Assembly (NCBI GenBank): GCA_003070825.1
Contig: QBLP01000047.1
Coordinates: forward strand, 1-19,029
DNA length: 19,029 nucleotides
Direction: 5' to 3'
Origin: Halanaerobium sp.
GTDB lineage: Bacteria > Bacillota > Halanaerobiia > Halanaerobiales > Halanaerobiaceae
Shown: positions 14,133 to 19,029 of the stretch, piece by piece
Numbering within the stretch: the first letter of the stretch is position 1
Layout: each line of letters starts with the position of its first letter
The notes under the pieces: model-generated
The model's input: only the letters and a program-made list of their open reading frames with translations
Database searches by the model: none
What the model was told of the DNA's origin: nothing
Translations under genes and position numbers: made by a program

Positions 14133-15173
14133 GTGAATCAATTTAGAATAAAAAGGCTGGTCGATCAGGCATTTGAGCAGGCAGAATTAGCTAAAGAAGA
14201 TATTAAAGCTCTGCTGGCTGCAGATATTGCTGAACTTGATTATCTGCTGCAGCAGGCTGATCAGAAAAGAAAGGAAGTCTGTGGTGATGAGGTTCATCTG
14301 CGGGCAATTATTGAGTTTTCAAGTTACTGTAAGCAGAACTGTCATTACTGTGGGCTGCGGAAAGAGAACCACAAGCTTGAGCGCTATCAGCTAAAAAAAG
14401 ACGAAATTATAGAGACTGCCGGGATGGCCTCTGAGCTGGGTTATCAGACAGTTGTGCTGCAGTCGGGTGAGGATGAATATCCGGCAGCTGAAATTGCAGA
14501 GATTATTAAAGAAATTAAAAATACTACTGATCTGGCTATCACTTTGAGTCTGGGAGAAAGAGATTTTGCGGCTTATAAACTCTGGCGGGAGGCCGGTGCT
14601 GACCGTTATCTTTTAAAACACGAAACTGCCGATCAGGCTCTTTATGAAAAGTACCATCCCGGGATGAGTTTTGAAAATAGAATTGAAAGTTTAAACTACC
14701 TCAAGACAATTGGCTATCAGATTGGCAGTGGTGTAATAATTGATCTGCCAGGACAGACTCCTGAAATTTTGGCTGAGGATCTGCTGCTCTCACAGGAGCT
14801 GGAGCTTGATATGATTGGTTCCGGCCCCTTCATTCCTCACGAGCAGACACCGCTTGCTGAGAGTAAAACTGGTACAGTAGAAATGACCTTGAAATTTACT
14901 GCTTTAAGCAGACTGCTGCTGCCGCTGGCCCATATTCCGGCAACGACTGCTCTGGGAACCATTGACGCAGAAGGAAGGCAGAAAGCTCTGCTGGCAGGTG
15001 CCAATGTAGTAATGCCAAATGTAACTGATTCAAAGTACCGAGAAAAATATCAGATTTATCCCGAAAAAATTTGTGTCAACGAAGAGGCAGGAGACTGCCG
15101 GCAGTGTATTGGAGGGATTATCGCTTCTCTGGGGCGAGAGGTCAGTCAGACTAAAGGCCACAGTTTAAGATAA
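14133..15173 (+). CDS. hydE: HydE, [FeFe]-hydrogenase maturation radical-SAM enzyme
   Basis: 346-aa radical-SAM TIM-barrel enzyme needed for H-cluster assembly; published work places it after HydG, acting on its iron-cysteine-(CO)2CN product. The cluster motif is CKQNCHYC (C66, C70, C73) followed by GLRKENHKLERYQL. Later motifs include VVLQSGEDEYP and HETADQALYEKYHPGMSFENR. The C-terminus has C314, C322 and C325 in CX7CX2C spacing, the same as the dispensable second cluster site of Thermotoga HydE. The GTG start abuts the hydF stop with GAGGTGG as ribosome binding site. Gene order here is TM1266-hydG-hydF-hydE; no hydrogenase structural gene is adjacent. Confidence 0.95.
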   Translation: MNQFRIKRLVDQAFEQAELAKEDIKALLAADIAELDYLLQQADQKRKEVCGDEVHLRAIIEFSSYCKQNCHYCGLRKENHKLERYQLKKDEIIETAGMASELGYQTVVLQSGEDEYPAAEIAEIIKEIKNTTDLAITLSLGERDFAAYKLWREAGADRYLLKHETADQALYEKYHPGMSFENRIESLNYLKTIGYQIGSGVIIDLPGQTPEILAEDLLLSQELELDMIGSGPFIPHEQTPLAESKTGTVEMTLKFTALSRLLLPLAHIPATTALGTIDAEGRQKALLAGANVVMPNVTDSKYREKYQIYPEKICVNEEAGDCRQCIGGIIASLGREVSQTKGHSLR

Positions 15174-15228
15174 TCAACTAATAATGCTAAAGACGATATT
15201 AAAACCAAATTAAGTTTGAGCTTTAAAA

Positions 15229-15283
15229 AAACTCCCACTTAGGTAGAAGCATTTAGAACTGATGCTTTTACTGGTGGGAGTTT
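15229..15283. terminator. Shared terminator between hydE and the SulP gene
   Basis: AAACTCCCAC (15229-15238) pairs with GTGGGAGTTT (15274-15283). An inner stem GTA-GAAGCAT / ATGCTT-TTAC gives a long, slightly interrupted hairpin. A-runs and T-rich tracts flank it, so it can serve both convergent genes. Confidence 0.8.
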
Positions 15284-15323
15284 GATTTATTTTAAAAGAT
15301 AAAATTTTTTATAATTTAGATAT

Positions 15324-17051
15324 TTATTTTTCTTTATCTTCTTCTGCTTCGACCTTTTTTTCTTCAGCTTTTGAACTTCCATTTTCATTATTGCTGAAAT
15401 CCAGAGCCTTGTTTGTTGCTGCAAAATATTCAGTCTCAGGTAAATAAATATTATTTTCGCCAACTTTTTCAGACAGACCAATTTTTCTAAACATCTTAAG
15501 AATCTTTTCGTTGACCCCCGTTAGCATTACCTCACCACCACTGGCCTGAACCTGATCGATAAATTCCTCTAAAACTCCAATGATGGTGATGTCAACTCTC
15601 CTTACATTGCGAAAACGGATAATAAAATCTGTGTCTTTGGCAAAAAAATCTTCCAGCTGCTCTTTTAAATCATCAGCAGCACTAAAATGAACAGCTCCTT
15701 TGAGATCGACTACTCTTGCCTGTTTCGCTGAAATCTCAGATTGATCTGCATCTTCGTGATGAGCATGGTGGAGGTGATATCCCTTGTCTCCTTCTTTTTT
15801 ATCATAGTAGAGCATTTCGATATCTGCTTTTTTAGAAATCTGTAGAACAACAACCAGCGAAACCATAACTCCAAAATAGATTGCCTGGTCAAGGTTGGGC
15901 AGCACAATTGTGGCGGTAAAAGTTGACCAGAAAATTAAAGCATCTCCTCTGGTGGTTTTCATATTTTTAATAACTTCTTTAAAATCCGCAATTCCTAATG
16001 CAGCAGCTATAACCAGACCTGCCAGCACAGCAACCGGAATGTAGGCTAAAAGTGGTCTAAAAAACAAAATGAAAATTATAATCGAAAGGGCACAGAAAAA
16101 CTGAGAGATTCTGTGTCTGGCGCCAGCACTTAAGTTGGCAAAGGTATTGGAAAAAGAAGCTGAAATCGCAAAGGCACTAAAAAAAGAAATAACCATATTG
16201 CTGATTCCCTGGCTTCTAAATTCTCGGTCAAAATCAGGTTCCTCATCAGTTTTTAAAGAAATTGCCTGCAGGACCGCCATTGTCTGGATCAGTCCTAAAA
16301 GAGCTATAGAAAAAGCCTTGCTGTAAAGCTGGCCGACTAGATGCCAGTCAAAGTTTATTAAATTAAAATCAATAATTCTTTTTGGAATTTCGCCAACTAA
16401 AGAAATTGAGCTGTTCAGCCCGCTTGCTGCCGTAAAGATTGTCATAATAGTAACTGTCAGCAGATATTCAGGAAGTTCTTGTTTGAGGCGTGGGATTAGG
16501 TAGATTAAAATTAGAGTTAAAAGTCCAACCCCAAGGTTGATATAATTAATCTGCTCAAAATTTTTAATAAACTGCCAGCCTTTGGTGATGACATTGGAGC
16601 CTGAAACGCTGACCCCGGTGAAATTTTCGATCTGAGAAAAAAGAATTAATACTGCAGCTCCATGTGAAAGGGCAACAACTACTGGATGGGATACATATTT
16701 GATTAATTCACTTAGATTAAAACTGACCAGTAAAAACTGAAAGAGTCCGATTAAAAATGTAGTTAAAAATATAATCTCCAGATAATTTTCACCCTGAAAA
16801 TTACTTAAACTACTAAACAGGGCAACGGCCATCATATTTGTTGGACCGACAATCACATATGATGAGAGATTAAAAATAGAGGCGGTGAGCATTGAAAAAA
16901 TGGAAGCATAGATTCCATAAATTGGATTTATGCCCAGGATTAAAGCATAGGCCATATTTTGCGGCAGAGCAATGGTGGCTGTTGTTAATCCACTTATCAT
17001 ATCATTTTTATACTTTTTAAATAGACTTTGTATATTTTGCACGGTATTCAC
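15324..17051 (-). CDS. SulP-family anion transporter with STAS domain
   Basis: 575-aa inner-membrane anion permease (SLC26/SulP), substrate likely sulfate, bicarbonate or another anion; it cannot be told from sequence. The transport domain (about 10-405) has TTATIALPQNMAYALILGINPIYGIYAS (a landmark near residue 22, quoted only partly), PTNMMAVALFSSL, SHPVVVALSHGAAV and FANLSAGARHRISQFF. A cytosolic STAS domain (about 445-550) contains VVDLKGAVHFSAADDLKE and GEVMLTGVNEKILKMFRKIG. The linker carries an unusual His cluster HLHHAHH (426-432), and the last 20 residues are highly charged. The start is GTG 17051, or GTG 17042, which has better-spaced GGGGTG upstream. It is convergent with hydE. Confidence 0.92.
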   Translation of the reverse strand: MNTVQNIQSLFKKYKNDMISGLTTATIALPQNMAYALILGINPIYGIYASIFSMLTASIFNLSSYVIVGPTNMMAVALFSSLSNFQGENYLEIIFLTTFLIGLFQFLLVSFNLSELIKYVSHPVVVALSHGAAVLILFSQIENFTGVSVSGSNVITKGWQFIKNFEQINYINLGVGLLTLILIYLIPRLKQELPEYLLTVTIMTIFTAASGLNSSISLVGEIPKRIIDFNLINFDWHLVGQLYSKAFSIALLGLIQTMAVLQAISLKTDEEPDFDREFRSQGISNMVISFFSAFAISASFSNTFANLSAGARHRISQFFCALSIIIFILFFRPLLAYIPVAVLAGLVIAAALGIADFKEVIKNMKTTRGDALIFWSTFTATIVLPNLDQAIYFGVMVSLVVVLQISKKADIEMLYYDKKEGDKGYHLHHAHHEDADQSEISAKQARVVDLKGAVHFSAADDLKEQLEDFFAKDTDFIIRFRNVRRVDITIIGVLEEFIDQVQASGGEVMLTGVNEKILKMFRKIGLSEKVGENNIYLPETEYFAATNKALDFSNNENGSSKAEEKKVEAEEDKEK

Positions 17052-17087
17052 CCCGGCTTTTTTGAATTTAATTTTAACTTTGCTTAT

Positions 17088-17116
17088 AGTTTAACAGGCC
17101 AGCCAGAAACTTTCAA
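17088..17116 (-). promoter_or_regulatory. Promoter of the SulP gene
   Basis: Minus strand: TTGAAA (-35, 17116-17111), 17-nt spacer, TAAACT (-10, 17093-17088), with TG one base upstream of the -10 (extended -10). It lies 36 nt before GTG 17051. Confidence 0.6.
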
Positions 17117-17173
17117 TTGAAATAGGAAATTTAAAATAAATTTACATCTGAAAATATTGATTGCTATCTACTT

Positions 17174-17196
17174 GTTAGTGTAAAATAAAAGTGGGA
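17174..17196 (+). repeat. Left terminal inverted repeat of the ISLre2 element
   Basis: Begins GTTAGTGTAAAA and includes GTGGGA; 17 of 23 positions match the reverse complement of 18894-18916. Confidence 0.65.
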
Positions 17197-17250
17197 TTTA
17201 AGAATTGATTTATGTAAATAGGCAGGAATTTTAAAACAAATAAAGAAGGA

Positions 17251-17288
17251 GCCTCACAAGGACAAAAAATCAAAGAAAGGAGTGAGGC
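17251..17288 (+). promoter_or_regulatory. Leader hairpin of the transposase mRNA
   Basis: GCCTCAC (17251-17257) pairs with GTGAGGC (17282-17288). The 24-nt loop holds most of the AAGGAG ribosome binding site (17277-17282), and the stem ends 3 nt before the TTG start. The left arm overlaps the inner inverted repeat. It could limit translation of transposase from read-through mRNA. Confidence 0.5.
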
Positions 17289-17291
17289 CCC

Positions 17292-18419
17292 TTGGAACTT
17301 AATTTAAGAATATTACAAAATGAGACTAACTTCAAGGATGTAGAGAAGAAAATTTTTAGAATCGTCTGCAAACAGGCTCAAACAGCACTAAAAAAGCTTT
17401 TAGAAGACATTGATCAGGCTATCATGGAAAATAGAGATAAAGATAAATTTAAACTTAAAGATATCAAAAAAAGAACTATTGATACTCTTTTTGGTGAAGT
17501 GACTATTGAAAGAAGATACTACAAAGATTCTAATGATGAGTTTAGATTTTTGCTTGATGAATATTTAAATTTACCTGCTAATGAAAGGCAGTCTCCTGCT
17601 TTGAAAGAGATAGCACTGGACCTGGTCCAGGAACTTCCATATAGAAAGGCTGCAGATAAAATAGATAATATTTTAGAGACTTCAGCCAGTCATACAGCCA
17701 TTTTCAACTGGGTCCAGAGAGAAGGAGAAAAACTCAGTAAAGAAGCTGAAACAAAGCAGCTTGATTTCTTTAGAGATGGACTGATACCAGATGATAAAGA
17801 TGAAGATAGAAAAGAAATAGAGCATCTTTTTGTAGAAGCAGATGGAATTCATATACCACTTCAAAATGATGAAAAAGAGAAAGGTGAATTAAAGCTTGGT
17901 ATGAGTTATCAGGGATGGGAAAAAAGACATCCTATGAGTGACGAATATAATTTGACTGGAAAAAAATATTATGGCGGAGTATTTAGCAGTGATGAGTTCT
18001 GGAAAGAAACTGCAGCAGAGATGTATGAAGACTATGCTTTCAGTAATGGCAGCATTTCCGTTTTATGTGGAGATGGAGCTGAATGGATAACAACAGGTAA
18101 TGAATATATACCGCAGGTACAGGTCAGATTCCTGGATGAATATCACCTAAACCAAAAGTTTTTTAGAAAGCTTGGTAGATCAGAGTTTGTTCCTAAATTA
18201 CTGGACAATATAGAAGAAAATGATATAGATAAGCTAAGAGAAAATCTAAAGAAAGCAAGGCAGTACAGGCATAAAGAGAAAGATAAAAAGAAAGTAGACC
18301 AACTCAAAAAATATCTCTTAAAAAACTGGGAGTTTATTCGTGATAAAAAGCAGAAGCAAAAGAAAGAGAATTTAGGTCTTCCTGAAGAAATAAGGGGGTC
18401 TGGGAGCAATGGAATCTAA
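17292..18419 (+). CDS. ISLre2-family transposase, N-terminal part (frameshifted)
   Basis: 375-aa fragment of a UPF0236 (PF06782-type) DDE transposase. Seen: the N-terminal region with DTLFGEVTIERRYYKD, the helical DLVQELPYRKAADKI segment, VEADGIHIPLQ with the first candidate catalytic Asp (D184), and LCGDGAEWI with the second (D261). It starts at TTG 17292, 9 nt after AAGGAG. The frame is lost at the G5 run 18394-18398 and ends at a foreign stop, TAA 18417-18419, after GLPEEIRGSG. In relatives the text should read E-I-R-G-L-G-A-M-E-S-N. Dropping one G restores that reading and a total of about 480 aa, the usual length. Without the C-terminal part the third catalytic acid is probably missing. 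Confidence 0.85.
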   Translation: MELNLRILQNETNFKDVEKKIFRIVCKQAQTALKKLLEDIDQAIMENRDKDKFKLKDIKKRTIDTLFGEVTIERRYYKDSNDEFRFLLDEYLNLPANERQSPALKEIALDLVQELPYRKAADKIDNILETSASHTAIFNWVQREGEKLSKEAETKQLDFFRDGLIPDDKDEDRKEIEHLFVEADGIHIPLQNDEKEKGELKLGMSYQGWEKRHPMSDEYNLTGKKYYGGVFSSDEFWKETAAEMYEDYAFSNGSISVLCGDGAEWITTGNEYIPQVQVRFLDEYHLNQKFFRKLGRSEFVPKLLDNIEENDIDKLRENLKKARQYRHKEKDKKKVDQLKKYLLKNWEFIRDKKQKQKKENLGLPEEIRGSGSNGI

Positions 18420-18735
18420 TATAGATAAAGTTTTAGCTAATAGATTCAAAAAAAGAGGTATGAGATGGTCTAGAAAAGGAGCAAGAAATTTAGCAAAGAT
18501 AATAATAGCAGATAGAAATGACAGCTTAGAAAAGCATTTAAACAAGATTAACTGGGAGTTTAAAACGGATGATTTAAGAAAAGTATATAACAATGTGCAA
18601 AAGAAATATTCCAGATCAGAATCTGAAGTATTAAGAGCTACAATGCCTGCCCTTAAAGGTCCAAAATCAGGTCAAAACTGGGTTAAGGGACTAAAAAATA
18701 TATCAGATCCAATGACAAATAACCCGATAATTTGA
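18409..18735 (+). CDS. ISLre2-family transposase, C-terminal part (frameshifted)
   Basis: 108 codons from ATG 18409 in the +1 frame relative to the N-terminal part; the frame itself is open from 18394. It holds the well-conserved UPF0236 end, MESNIDKVLANRFKKRGMRW followed by SRKGARNLAKII. The Glu in MESN is the likely third catalytic residue (inference). There is no ribosome binding site of its own, so it is a fragment of one broken gene and not an independent protein. It ends at TGA 18733-18735, leaving about 180 nt to the right IS end. Confidence 0.8.
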   Translation: MESNIDKVLANRFKKRGMRWSRKGARNLAKIIIADRNDSLEKHLNKINWEFKTDDLRKVYNNVQKKYSRSESEVLRATMPALKGPKSGQNWVKGLKNISDPMTNNPII

Positions 18736-18893
18736 GCTGTTTAAATAGATTCTGATATTTGCAGGAGAAGTATGTCTAAAAATAGTTAAATTTCAAGCCA
18801 AAAACTAAAAGCTGATATTAGCTAAGATTTAAGCTCAAAAAAATAGATCTAAATAAAGTAAATATAAGATTTTGTCTTTGTGAGGAAAAAGTC

Positions 18894-18916
18894 TCCCACA
18901 AAAGTTTGACACAAAC
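18894..18916 (-). repeat. Right terminal inverted repeat of the ISLre2 element
   Basis: Minus strand begins GTTTGTGTCAAA and includes GTGGGA. It pairs with the left repeat at 17174-17196. Confidence 0.65.
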
Positions 18917-19029
18917 TATCTATTTCTATATACTAGAAATATGAATTAAAATTTGTTAAACTTGAATTCGGCAAGTAAAAATACCTAATCCAGTTATGAT
19001 AGTCTTTAAACAGTAAATCTAGTTCAAAT

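Larger units (their letters stand above)
17174..18916 (+). mobile_element. ISLre2-family insertion sequence (1743 bp)
   Basis: A UPF0236/ISLre2-type transposase is enclosed by imperfect inverted repeats. Left 17174-17196 and right 18894-18916 share 17 of 23 positions, including GTT-GTGT and GTGGGA at equal spacing. Next to them TATCTACTT (17165-17173) and TATCTATTT (18917-18925) match 8 of 9, a probable 9-bp target duplication with one change. An inner pair, 17252-17271 and 18868-18885 (CCTCACAA-GACAAAA), is even better conserved. The IS lies between the SulP promoter region and the window end. The transposase is frameshifted, so the copy is probably not self-mobile. Confidence 0.8.

Noticed and set aside
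17617..17631. 15-bp palindrome CTGGACC-T-GGTCCAG resembling part of the hyd palindrome
   Set aside because: It lies inside conserved transposase codons, shares only a short GGACC core, and is most likely coincidence.
18143..18593. Minus-strand ORFs opposite the ISLre2 transposase
   Set aside because: Low-complexity Phe/Ser/Leu-rich translations typical of the antisense of Lys/Glu-rich coding sequence.
18926..19029. Possible start of another feature after the IS
   Set aside because: AT-rich sequence with no convincing ORF, ribosome binding site or hairpin; nothing can be supported.

Overview
The window looks like the chromosome of an anaerobic, low-GC Firmicute, most likely a Halanaerobium-like halophile. 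That assignment rests on AT-rich DNA, strong AGGAGG-type ribosome binding sites, a radical-SAM [FeFe]-hydrogenase maturation operon, a TAXI-type TRAP transporter and c-di-GMP signalling proteins. It comes from familiarity with these families, not from a database search.

Layout. (1) 127-3221: two overlapping c-di-GMP genes, a PAS-PAS-PAS-GGDEF-HD-GYP sensor and a PleD-like REC-GGDEF response regulator. (2) 3256-5933: an AlaA-type aminotransferase, a membrane-anchored thermonuclease with an OB-like C-terminal part, and a ThuA-like protein, all on + with short gaps. (3) 6031-7037: a small PH-domain-like gene split by a 545-bp element with no transposase. Removing 6396-6940 restores one 153-aa frame exactly. 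The element has IS200/IS605-type end hairpins, its own strong promoter and a chain of stem-loops, so it looks like a mobile structured-RNA unit. (4) 7115-10642, minus strand: a TAXI TRAP operon in the order solute-binding protein, DUF1850 protein, fused permease, with a perfect hairpin over the proposed start of the DUF1850 gene. (5) 10643-10977: divergent control region with a 32-bp perfect palindrome. (6) 10978-15173: hydrogenase maturation operon, TM1266-family regulator, hydG, hydF, hydE. hydG has no ATG/GTG/TTG start in the right place and appears to begin with ATT. (7) 15324-17051, minus: a SulP transporter with a STAS domain, convergent with hydE across a shared terminator. (8) 17174-18916: an ISLre2-family (UPF0236) insertion sequence with imperfect terminal repeats, a probable 9-bp target duplication and a transposase broken by one extra G in a G5 run.

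How the parts work together. The hyd genes build the H-cluster of a [FeFe]-hydrogenase whose structural genes lie outside the window. HydG makes CO and cyanide ligands from tyrosine, HydE acts on the sulfur/dithiolate side, and HydF is the scaffold GTPase. The TAXI operon imports an unidentified organic solute. The first two genes make and break c-di-GMP.

The points most worth a second look are the 545-bp element, the AUU start of hydG and its leader, the 32-bp palindrome before the hyd operon, and the start-codon hairpin in the TAXI operon. No tRNA, rRNA or CRISPR array was seen. Positions 1-126 and 18926-19029 hold nothing I can name.
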